Below are positions 13,059-26,157 of a stretch of 64,000 nt of DNA, one piece after another. The notes below the pieces were generated by a model. It was not told the origin of the DNA. It was given only the letters and a program-made list of their open reading frames with translations, and did not search any database. Origin of the DNA: Nemopilema nomurai. Its lineage: Eukaryota > Cnidaria > Scyphozoa > Rhizostomeae > Rhizostomatidae. Within the stretch, counting starts at the first letter, position 1, and every line of letters starts with the position of its first letter. The stretch spans positions 1,921,905-1,985,904 of the forward strand of contig ML133387.1 in assembly GCA_003864495.1 (NCBI GenBank), written 5' to 3'. Position numbers and translations under genes: made by a program.

Positions 13059-16000
13059 GCATGAAAAAATACTCCTTAAATAAAAGACTTGATTTTTCAC
13101 TCAGCATTTTCATAAAATCCAAGATTGAAAAGAATAGTCTTGAGGCTAGTTGGTGATAACTAAATTAATTCTGGAAAACTGGAGGATACGAAATTAATTC
13201 AATCTAATCATATCGGTCTCCTGTGTTAAGCACCGTTCAATACAAAACACTCTTTCAGTTATGTACATGCTTTTGCACGTTCGACCCATACTTAATTATA
13301 ACTCATACATACTCATAGTTATACTTTTGCACTTGCACTATGGTATCTACCCATGCAATGAAGTAAATTTGCATCAAAATTCTTCTCAAGTTCGAATTTC
13401 TAAATCTTGTCAGGTGAAACGCTCATTGCCTCCTCGTCGCTACTCTACTGCTCATAATGTAGTTAATTCCAGCAGCTACCACACCCTGTCGCTTTTCAGA
13501 GAAGTCAGATTCGTTCACTAACTGCACAAGGTCCGGCATAAGGGACAAAATCTTTACTGAGGCCAGAGAGGGAAGTGCTTCCTCAAGCCTTCACTTTCTG
13601 TCAAAAACGTTCTTACCCAAATTTGCTTTCAATGATTTGGAAGTAATCAGCTTCAATACTCTGGTTGAAAGACAATGCATATTTTTTCTTGATTTCTAAG
13701 TATAATGACTAATAAAGTGCTTGTTGAAACCCCTGATCACGCTTTCACCACAATAAAAAAGACTCAATCAACTCTAGAAAAACTTTAAATCCGCTTTTCA
13801 GGTAGCACAATAGTTGTATGCTTTGACAAACTTTGTGACACTCTGAATAACATACAGGTGCGTTTAAAGCCACTACGCACAAAAGCAGCTTCGGCAACCA
13901 TCCAATGCAGAAATTGAACGTGTCGTATTTCTTAGAAAGCTGCTTAACCTTCTTTGTCATCAAAATTTTCTAAAAAATTAAGGCTCTGACATAAAGCTTG
14001 GTTTCTTGTAAAAGGAGTGTACGATACCTTTTTACAAAACGTCTTTATCTTTTACAGAACTCTTTACTCCGTCAGTTGTAATGTAGTACAGCTCACTCTT
14101 AAGGTTGAACATGCTGTGCAAAATTTATTATACAGAAATGAGAGTCAGACAAAACTAATCCTTGCTTCGTTTTAAACTTCATTCAACGATCCCAAAACTG
14201 TCATTCAAACCTGTTTTGCTTAGCGAATTTGAGAAAATGATATTCTTGGCCACATTCCACCGTCTCTCGTAGTCGTTCATGGTGTTTTTGTCTATTTTGA
14301 CAAATATAGCAATCTGCCCCATGGATCAAACCATAAATCACTGAATTACATTTCCTAAAACCAACTCTGTCCACAATTGTAGGTTCATCGCATTAAAGCA
14401 TCACTAACGTTTTATTTTACATCAGCTCGTAAATTGTAGACGTTGTTTTCAAGTTTTGTACACCACTTTATACTATTCAAGAGTTCAAGGAAACTTCTCA
14501 TGTTTCTTCATTATAGCTTCAATCTACCCTTTGCTGACATTTATCTGGACTAAACATTGTTCTATTCGTTCTAAGGAAAAAGCAAGTTAAGAACACGTCA
14601 GCCAAAAGAGCTTTTTCAGCTGGAATAAAGATAATATTAATACTTATTTGCTGACTCTTGGAGAAGGTATAGTTTAGATGCTTTCTGCGCCTATCTAAGA
14701 GGCATTTATCCTGAAGACCCCTTTTTGCTTCAGTCCAGCTGCAAAATTCATTTAAGTTGCCTTACGAAGCTATGAACGCAACCCAGCCATTGGTTGTGAA
14801 GCGTCAACAAAATTCTACAGAATCGCGAATCCAATCCAAATGCCGGAATCCTATTTCTTCTGCCCACCAACTAAAGAGTGCTATGCATTCCCTGTTTATC
14901 TATACTTTATTTTATACTGCATTTGGCCTACAAAATGGATTCTTTTGTTGTCATTTCCATGGCCAAAGAAGAGTAGATTTGCAATTGCCTAATTTGTCGC
15001 ATCACATTTGATACTATTTACCCTCTGTAGATGCGAAGAGGAGCTGCTAGCCTCTTGAAGAACCCCTTATTACAAGATATCCTTCGAAGAATTATGAATG
15101 AGTTGTGCTCTGCTTTTTGTCGTCAGGTCTTTGCATTATGAAAACTTATGGAAATGCATATTTCATTTTGGGCAATCAAGATGAATTGGTATTCATGTCC
15201 AATAACATCTTTAGATGGGGCTTTCAATTCCCTTCTTGGGTTGAAAGAGAAAAATGTGAGAACGTCAATGGGAAACAATTGTTTGGCGTGATAGTTAGGT
15301 ACCACGTTTTATAAAGTTAACCTCAGTCTATCTGGCTATGGAAGCTGTTCTTGAAAAGCAACAGGCTTACTCTTTCTGTCAACATCATAACTACTGTCTT
15401 TACAATAGCAAGAAATAGAGTTCTAAAGTGTGACGTCATCATAACCGTCTTTAGAATTTTTGAATTGCAACCACATAGCATTAAAGATCGCCATAAAAAA
15501 CGTTTAAATATGTCTAGAATTAGTTGAGATATGGTTAATGAAAAGTTTGAAGTTTGCTAACGAATCACAGTTATTTTGGCTCGGTTCGTAAAATTATGAA
15601 CAGAGACCGAAATACAGAGGTTTGATGGAGAATGATCCAATACACATGTGGCCACATCTCTGCCAATTTTTAACATAATTGACGGATTGTGTCTATTCAG
15701 AGGTAGTTTATGATGCTCTTTCGCGTGAAAATTCAAAGTTCCTAAGATAGATTTTTGTGGAGCTCTATGGCGGAAATAGTTTTTGCATGCTTAAAGTACA
15801 ATTACGTCACTACAATCACCGTTTAGGCTTAAGGGAAAAGACAAGCTTTCTCTTTTTAAAAGAAATGAGTTCTTTCATAGAAATGTAGACAGACGCCAGA
15901 ACACTTAGGCGGAAAAAATGACCTAGCTTGCGAAAATTGTCGTATCCGTGGATTTGGGCGCAATCAGGGCTTTAAATCGACTTGCTCTTTGTCATTTAAA

Positions 16001-17225
16001 GACAATTAAAAGATCAGCTTTCTTACCTTAAATCGTTTTTCGTGAAATAAGGTCCCACACCCTTAATTCTCCGTAATCGACTAAAACACCGTCAATATAC
16101 TAGATGACGTCATATAATTAATTCCAATGTCTACTTGTTGGCTAAGCTGTTTCCAAGAATCAAACATTAAATTGGGTTGATTGGAGTACATATGCTTTTC
16201 AGCAATAGGACAAACGTAGAATGACACAATAGGCTACTCTCAAGTCTTGATTTTTAATGCAATTTACGGCATGTCTGCTGTAGTGGGTGCGGAAAAATAA
16301 CCGACCCGAGCGAGACTCGAAATCACAACCCCTGACTTTGTACGCTAAGTGCTCTACCGCTCAAAGCACTAGGTCGGTTATCATTCCGCATTCTCTATGA
16401 TTCTTCGTAAGAAATCCTGTTGCCTGTTACAGTTCCCTTTGTCTGCAAAAGCTTCCCTCCTTCGCAGCAGCTAGATTCAATGACTAGAAGCCTCGGTCAC
16501 AACCTTTCCTACCAATCAGCTGATTATTCTAGTTACTTAGTTATAATTAATTTTTTAGCTAACTATGTTCTTTGAGTTTCCCTGATGTCTCAAATAGATT
16601 CGAAAGCATTGATAACTTGGTAAAATAACAGCAGTGCTAATTGCTACGACCTTAAGGTCCTTAATAAGGAGCGTGATGCTATTAAAAAGTATGTCAAGCA
16701 CCAAAATAGTAAACATTTAAGCTTGCTGGTCAGACGTTAACGCGGTCAGAAAATCGTGAAGTTTTAAAAGCAAACAGGAAGACAATCGCCTAACTTGGAT
16801 TCCACTTGAATTTAACAAACGGCAGATTAGTTGCTAAATTATTTGCTATAAAGATCAGTAGATTAACCTTGGGTGCTATTGAGCTGAAAATCAGATCAGT
16901 GAATTCATCAGATCAGATAATCGAATTCAAGCAATTGCCTAAACTGATCCGATAATTCGAAGTTGAACATCAGTTGTGATTTGAAAGCCGGTGTAAAGAT
17001 CATCTGATCACTATCATCTTGGCAGCAGCTATAATGACTCAGGAAACTTAAGCGAAGCTTAAATCGCGGCTCCAAGGATTGTGTCTTTAAAATTCCCCAG
17101 TAAAAATGAAGAGCTTTCAAATGGACTTACCTTCCAGTTGCTATTTTTACATCCTTTATTTGTTTCTTGTAAGTTTTGTTGATCTTCTACTTCATGTCGA
17201 TCTTACTTGTCTTCAAGAATGCCTT
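13059..17225. other. Intergenic stretch with a tRNA-like element
   Basis: No gene was recognised between the multicopper oxidase start and 17.2 kb. It contains the tRNA-like element at 16289-16389 and two TGACGTCA octamers (15431, 16105). Open frames are short and AT-rich. Confidence 0.5.
16289..16389 (-). repeat. tRNA-like hairpin element (SINE head or tRNA pseudogene)
   Basis: Read on the minus strand, it has an A-box-like TAGTGCTTTGAGCGGTAGAG, a B-box-like ATTTCGAGTCTC and a run of five T near the end, so it has the parts of a pol III unit. The 7-bp acceptor-like stem ACCGACC/GGTCGGT is perfect and extends outward to an 18-bp inverted repeat (GCGGAATGATAACCGACC against GGTCGGTTATTTTTCCGC, two mismatches). 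The anticodon arm is poor and extra bases precede the 3' stem, so I do not call it a working tRNA. Confidence 0.65.
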
Positions 17226-17421
17226 CTAAAAGAATAACTTCACATGCTGGTTGTGACAGGTAGGGTCACAAATAGCGCAATTCGCAGGTTCCCCGCAGTT
17301 TTCCCGCGGAATATCTTTGATATTGGGTGTTCTTTCTGAAGGATTAATTGGGACATGCTGTTTCGCACCTACTCGTAGCCATTCATTCACCCGAACCAGC
17401 TCAATCTTACTTCTTCCCAAT
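17226..17421 (-). other. Candidate orphan exon encoding a cysteine-rich end
   Basis: After an acceptor-like CAACCAG (minus strand), an open frame of 64 codons runs to a stop. It contains RVNEWLRVGAKQHVP and a cluster CGEPANCAICDPTC. It looks more like protein than its neighbours do, and its base composition is less AT-rich. No partner exon or family was found. It may be a decayed transposon fragment. Confidence 0.25.
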
Positions 17422-18006
17422 CTGGTTGCGATGAAAATAATTGCTTAGGAACTTAGGAGGTCGTCCATACAATGAAATAAAGGGCTTTTATGGTTCAGGG
17501 AATTCTTGCTGCATGTTGACAGAAAGTAAAAATTACTGAGCTTTGTGATTCAATTGGTCCTGGTTTGGGTGCCTTTTCCTGCTCCACTTACACCTTATTA
17601 AGTTAAAAAAATAACGCCTCTGATCAAAAGCTTTACTATCTTAAGTTTTTTAAATGAACTTGGCTGTTGTCATGAAAAACAGACAATTCTGAAAGAGTAG
17701 CCACGTGATGGGAAGTACACATTTCAATGGGAAATTGACATGAAATCTAATAAGAGTATCGGCTGTTATCATAGTCAGGACTTTAGCTTATTTGCACAAG
17801 ATTACTCTCTACTCTTACAATTAACACATTCGCTTGCAGTTATGACAGACTTAGAATTTTCTTTTATTCAGAAAGGATCTTTGCCCACTGATTTACTTCT
17901 GAATAGCCTCTCTGGTGACGAAACCACAAAAGTCCACTTTCCGTCATTTGCCGTATTTAGATCCATGGTCTTTTGCGGGAGCACAGGCTACAATTATCAA
18001 AGATTA

Positions 18007-18404
18007 CACGCTTTTTTTATAAGGAACCTACCTCAAGGCCTAGTTCCAAAAGTTCCTTATTCATAGACTTCAAATCATCAGATTTTAGTACCAAAAGTTC
18101 CTTAAAAGTTCCTTAATTTTCGCTGTACATCAATAAGCCTTAGCACTTAATAGAGAGAGGGGCGAGACAGCATATGCGGAAACTACTCGATGAAGCACTT
18201 GACACACGAATAACAAACAATCTATACGAGTATTGGCTGCAAATGAAAGGAACCGGCTTTTTAGTTATTGATGCTTGCAGTTATAAAAAATTTTCAAATC
18301 GAAAAGTTCTTTAGTGATTTCGCTTTAGTAGTATAAGTTCTTTAAATATTTCGGCATTCTACATGTAGGTTCCTTATTAAGTTGTTCCTTATAAAAACAG
18401 CGTG
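18007..18404. mobile_element. MITE copy 1 (398 bp, TA target duplication)
   Basis: The left terminus CACGCTTTTTTTATAAGG and right terminus CTTATAAAAACAGCGTG are inverted repeats of about 20 bp. Both flanks carry TA, as expected for Tc1/mariner-type insertion. A second, closely similar copy lies at 25603. There is no transposase, so it is non-autonomous. It ends 102 bases from the stop codon of the amidotransferase gene, on its 3' side. Confidence 0.85.
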
Positions 18405-18505
18405 TATTGCAGGAGCATACGCCAGTCTGTGGTGACGCGCTACATACGTATGAAAACAAATTCTAATGGTACATTTATAAACAAAGACTTGTAAACAGAC
18501 TAGTG

Positions 18506-19264
18506 TCATTTACTAATCAAGAATGCCTTAAGAAACTTCATTAGTTTCAGCTGGTCCTCGTCACTAAGGGACTTCTTTGCTTGCGTCTCCTCTTCCTTGC
18601 TCAAAATTCCCTTTTCTTGCAATCTTGGCAGGATGTTGCCGACCAAAGCTTCCGACACAAGTTCAGGATGCCCTTGCGCGCTTAATACAGTGTCTCCGTA
18701 CATCAGAAACTCGTGGTCACAAGTTGAAGATTTCCCAATGCACACAGCCCCTTTCGGAAGGACAGAAACCCATTCTCCGTGTGATTGGATAATTTTGAAA
18801 CAGTCTCGTTGTTCCCCAAATGCTTTCGTTAGCAAGGCATTAATTTGTGGCGGTGCTGCCATTTTAATTTGCTCCGTCCCCCAGACAAACTTTCCTGACG
18901 AGTTGCGTTCAACCTTACCACCTAGGGCCTTTGCTATCAATTGGTGTCCAAAACAGATGCCAAATAATTTAGGCCCATTTGTCATCTCTCGCAGCAACTT
19001 TACGAAGTCGACAATCTTGTCAACCCATTCGTAGCCTGCGTTAACTGAATGGTGCGATCCAGAGATGATAAACCCATCAAAATTCTTTATCTCATTTTCC
19101 TTTGGTAGCAAACCACTAACAGCGTGAAAGCTTACGACTTCAACTGTAACACTGTCTTCAATTCTTGCAAATTGTCTTATGATGTAGTCGCTTAGTCCCT
19201 TTTCCCCGCCCCATTTTGGTGAATCTTCGCAAGCAATTATTCCGATCCTTTTCTGGATTTTCAT
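18506..19264 (-). CDS. Class I glutamine amidotransferase-like protein (single exon)
   Basis: The complete uninterrupted frame gives 252 residues, a normal length for stand-alone class I amidotransferase-like proteins such as plant gamma-glutamyl peptidases and bacterial GMP-synthase-like homologues. The nucleophile elbow is GICFGHQ (C104), and the rest of the triad is AQGHPE (H199, E201). FDGFIISGSHHSV (63-75) is the conserved glycine-rich oxyanion segment, and QSHGEWV (160-166) also fits the fold. There is no signal peptide or membrane helix, so the protein is probably cytosolic. It would hydrolyse a gamma-glutamyl amide or peptide bond, but no partner synthase domain is fused and the real substrate is unknown. 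It is the only well-supported intronless gene here, which could mean a retrocopy, transfer, or an ancestral state. Confidence 0.92.
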   Translation of the reverse strand: MKIQKRIGIIACEDSPKWGGEKGLSDYIIRQFARIEDSVTVEVVSFHAVSGLLPKENEIKNFDGFIISGSHHSVNAGYEWVDKIVDFVKLLREMTNGPKLFGICFGHQLIAKALGGKVERNSSGKFVWGTEQIKMAAPPQINALLTKAFGEQRDCFKIIQSHGEWVSVLPKGAVCIGKSSTCDHEFLMYGDTVLSAQGHPELVSEALVGNILPRLQEKGILSKEEETQAKKSLSDEDQLKLMKFLKAFLISK

Positions 19265-20945
19265 GATTTTTCGTAGAAAATGCTCACTTGGTCGAGGACA
19301 CCAACACTAATGCTTTTGCAGGCAAGGAAAAAGGCAAGTGGTTGTTCATTTATATCATGCGGCATTGGGACTTCCAATTTGTTCAATGGAACCAGTCACT
19401 GTATTGACACTGCGTTTGAGTTTATTCAGCCAAAGCCGACTGTCCTTACCTTAGCTTTTAAAGAGATGAATGAAAGCAGAAATAAGCGTGAGGGCACATA
19501 ATTACCCTGCTCAAAACAAATGCTGAATTGTCGATGAACCAGCTCCGCGAAACACCACACGACGCGCATACAATGCTCATTAAATTTTTCAAACCCTGAT
19601 TTCGAACACCAGCAGCCTCAATGTTTATTATGCAAAAGCTAAAGTTGACCAATGGGTTATCAAGTAATAGAGCATTTTTGGTAGCCTAATGACCGTATAT
19701 GCAGGTAGGAGACATCTAACTTTGCGGCACTTACCAACCACCAAGGTGTGGGTCACGGAACCACGAAAGAGGAGTGCAGATGGTTACACAGTGCAACGAA
19801 GTTCTAAAATACAACTTGAAGGGTAGTCTTAGCTCTCATAACTAGTTTTCTGTACCCTGATGACAATCCACTTTTGTTAAGGCCGAGCAATTGCTGCGCT
19901 GTGTTTCATAAATGGATACCTAAAGATTACTTTTGTCTATCAAGGAAGCTTCGAAACGGTTAATTAATTGAAACGCCCCTCGAAACAAAGGCCAAGAAAC
20001 TCAAGTTCAGAGAGTAATCATTTGTGCTACAAAGCTTGCACGGTAAAGCAAGGCAATGTATAATCTAAACTAGGCCTATCTTCCAATCCCCTTATTTCTG
20101 TGTATTGCGTGCTACAAACCAAGCTACAAATCAGCAAGAAAATCCTTATAGAACGGAAAGTAACTTTTGGATATAAACAGAGCCCTTAAATTGTAGTAAA
20201 ACATTAGATGAATGACCTTTGCACTGCAAGAAGATCGCACAGGATTCACGTCTTAAAAGTTGATGACCCTTAGCTTGTTTGTAGTCTGCATACTCTTGAG
20301 AAATGTTGGACGTAGAGAAGTGACAAGACGTTTTCGCATAGCATAGTGCGGAAGTCCTGCAATTGGCACTGATAATTCATACATTTATAATCCTTTAAAA
20401 AAGTAGGGAAAAAGGACAGAAACACAAACCTTTCATAATTAGAAACGATTTGAAAATGAAAAATGTAAATTACAAGTAAGCAATTAAATATATGAACCAT
20501 TGATTACAACAAAATGCTCTTCACAAATAAATAATTCCAAAAGCATTGCTGTCTGAAGCAATTTTATACCAGCAAACTGACTCTTCTGCCTTTATATCAA
20601 TGTGCAAGCTTACAACTTAAGAAGAAAACACTCTTATGGATGAAACATTTGTCATGAAACACTTCAAATTGGTATTCAATGGTAATTAAATATATGTGTT
20701 GCATGCACTTGCTAAATAAGAACAAATTTAAATTAGTTATTGTGAAAAGCAAGACCTTGTAACTATCCCTCAAAATGAAATAGTAAAACATTATAAAAAC
20801 TTAGGATGAAATGCCACAAAAACATAACTATAGAATAAGACCATCAAAATGCCATTTGCTTTATGAAACGTGTCCAAAACAGTTGGAAAAGGCAGCTAGC
20901 TATCTACTGGAGTGATTATTGCATTGAAGTCTTTTAAACGATCAT
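19265..20945. other. Spacer between the amidotransferase and calcyphosin-like genes
   Basis: It holds the amidotransferase promoter side and the 3' flank of the calcyphosin-like gene. A donor-like GTAAGG on the minus strand near 19448 could end a non-coding first exon of the amidotransferase. No other gene seen. Confidence 0.4.
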
Positions 20946-23757
<2,812 letters not shown>

Positions 23758-23929
23758 TTTGACTTGCAGAGTAGATGCAGATAAATTGTTCACGCAGCCC
23801 GTTCTGATCGACTTTCTCACAAGAGTTTTCGATCTGAAAGGAAAATTGAACGTGCTCGAAACAATGATCAGGTAACTACCCGCCCATAAATGTTGGTACC
23901 AGGCCTTTTTTTGACAACGAGGTAGGTTA

Positions 23930-23943
23930 ATTGCCATGGTAAC
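23930..23943 (-). promoter_or_regulatory. X-box-like RFX site upstream of the calcyphosin-like gene
   Basis: The minus strand reads GTTACCATGGCAAT. It matches the X-box consensus GTYNCCATRGNAAC at 13 of 14 positions, differing only in the last base. It sits about 175 bases upstream of the start codon, within the range used by ciliary genes. Binding is inferred. Confidence 0.5.
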
Positions 23944-25602
23944 CATAATAGCTGGATTCCATTTGATAAGAGAAAACGTGTCGGGGGATCCTGACATTCC
24001 TTTTGGGACACTTCTTAGAACACATTGGGGCTAAATTACTCGCCTGCCCAGGTGTTTAACGTATGTTTATTGTTCCACTCAAGTTGATCGATATTTTGTC
24101 GGCAAAGTAGGCCCAATTGATTAAGTTGCAAGTTAATAAAGGAAAGCCTATGCTTTTCGCAATAGAGACAAAGGGAAAGAAATATGCAATATCCCTAAAC
24201 CCAAGGAGAATCACTATTGATAAAACGTTCAATGAAAGGGTGAGAACGTGATTGGTTTAGTTTAATTGGGGGTTTTCAGCATCGAAGAAAACCAATTCAT
24301 GGGTGAAACAGGTGGCGCAAACCAGAAGCTAAAATTTGGTTAGTTGCATTAAAGGGAGGTTTTCATGGTGCATTTCTGAGCAAAACTTTCTTCTGTGAAA
24401 GTACACGATTTTAGGTTTTTTCAAGGAAATTAAGCCCGTGTGACAAAGGGGCAGAACTTAACAATAGCTAAAAGAAGCGGACTCTGCATACTACGGAACC
24501 AGTTTTTGCAAACCAGTATCAGTGTGCAAAAACCAGTTCTGCTATTTCTAGCTGTTTTAAAAATAATCTATTCTAATGGAAGGGCCCTGATAAAGCTGAA
24601 GACTGCCAACATATTGGGTCAGATATATTGTTCAACGCGCTGAGAAGGGAAATTATAAATAGAAGTTTTATCAAGCGAAGACTCCCAAACTTATATACAA
24701 TCATTCGAAACGCCTTCTCAATTCAGGTTGCACAGATGTTCGCTTCGCAGAACATGTTTTGCATTTGCATGCAAATTTTACCATTGCGATCTTCGAATGA
24801 TGTATTAAAGAATGTTAGAATGCAAGCAATGAGTTATTTCTCAAGCCAGGAAAAGCTTGCTCTTCAAAATCACTTGCAGGGTTTGAAAGAGACGAAAACT
24901 TTTTACGTGATGATATCATGAAAGAATGCTCTCTTGAGTATGCAGGCATAAAAACGACAGCGATTATCGTTATTACATAGGATTATTAGTTGCTATAGAA
25001 ATGTTTAATGACAGCTTAGCATGCAAAGTGACGTTGAATAAAAATGATTCAATTTCATTAATGACAAATAAATGGGTCACGCTATCCCATTGCATAATTG
25101 TTGAGGGTAAGGACAGATTGTGTTGGATCAAAGAGGTCCAGCCATTACTGCAGAGTGATGCGCCAAGGAAAAAATATCTCGGTTTAAACACACTTTGTTG
25201 GACCGGAAATTTCGTATGACTGGAAGAACCAAAACACATAATGCTCATTTGATGTTTTTCAACAAAGATGGCTTTGCAAACTCAATCTTATCAAAGTTTA
25301 AGCATCCACAATCGGATGTCAGCAATTTTGTAAACAAAAAATTAATTTTGTAAACAGGGGAGTGGCCTTTTAGAGTGCAGGATCCAAGTCAAAACATTGT
25401 TAAAATACACTTTTAAAACGACTTCCGCATCTCTCGTTCCCTTCGAATGGTGCCTGCACTTGCAAACATAAATTAGAGTATGCAACAGGTATTCCGCTGG
25501 AAAATTTCTACTTGTTTACTATCATCTTTGCAGGCAATTTATGCAAGCCTAGTTATGGACTTATTCAAGGATCAAGTTTTTTGAGAAAGCGAAAAAGGGC
25601 TA
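23944..25602. other. Spacer between the divergent calcyphosin-like and ATG4 genes
   Basis: No gene recognised. Several open frames of 60-97 codons lie at 24440-25248 on both strands but have no recognisable motif or splice signals. Confidence 0.5.
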
Positions 25603-25981
25603 CACGCTTTTTTATAAGGAACTTACCACAAGGCCTAAAGTTCCTTATTCGTAGGCCTCAAGTCATCAAATTTTAGTACCAAAAGTTCCTTAAATGTTCC
25701 TTAATTTTCACTGCACATCAATAAGCCTTGACATTTAATAGGGGGAGGGGCGAGACAGCATATGCGGAAACTACTCAATGAAGCACTTGACACACGAATA
25801 GCGAACAATCTATGCGAGTATTGGCTGCAAATGAATGGAACCGGCTTTTTAGTTATTGATGCTTGCAGTTATAAGAATTTTTCAAATTGAAAAGTTCCTT
25901 AGTGATTTCGTTTTAAGTAGTATAAGTTCTTTATATATTTCGGCCTTCTACATGTAGGCTCCCTGTAATTAATTAAGCGTG
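25603..25981. mobile_element. MITE copy 2 (379 bp, altered right end)
   Basis: It is closely similar to copy 1 from its left terminus CACGCTTTTTTATAAGG through the internal AGTTCCTTA repeats and the GGGGCGAGACAGCATATGCG core. The right end has lost the copy 1 terminus and instead ends AATTAATTAAGCGTG, still flanked by TA. It lies 142 bases upstream of the ATG4 start codon, in the promoter or 5' UTR. Confidence 0.85.
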
Positions 25982-26112
25982 TAATTAATTACATTGACCG
26001 AAAACGAGAGTCTAATCAATGGATATTCATTGGAACTGGGGAGGAGAGTTTTGGAAGGGGCTGTAATAACAAAAACAATTCAACTCATTTTCGTTTTGAA
26101 CGCCAAAAAGTA

Positions 26113-26157
26113 ATGGAGGAAAATGGAGAGGAGATACGATGTCGCAGTTGGAAGTGA
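26113..26157 (+). promoter_or_regulatory. Upstream ORF overlapping the ATG4 start
   Basis: An ATG ten bases before the ATG4 start, with G at -3 and G at +4, opens a 14-codon frame in another phase. It runs past the main ATG and stops at TGA 26155-26157. If it lies in the mRNA, it would reduce initiation at the main start. Confidence 0.5.

Noticed and set aside
16289..16389. Functional tRNA gene
   Set aside because: The anticodon arm pairs poorly, extra bases lie before the 3' acceptor strand, and the stem is 18 bp rather than 7. A tRNA-derived element fits better.
23758..23997. N-terminal extension of the calcyphosin-like protein to an upstream start
   Set aside because: The frame is open but has no family similarity. 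The ATG at 23755-23757 gives the usual family start and length.
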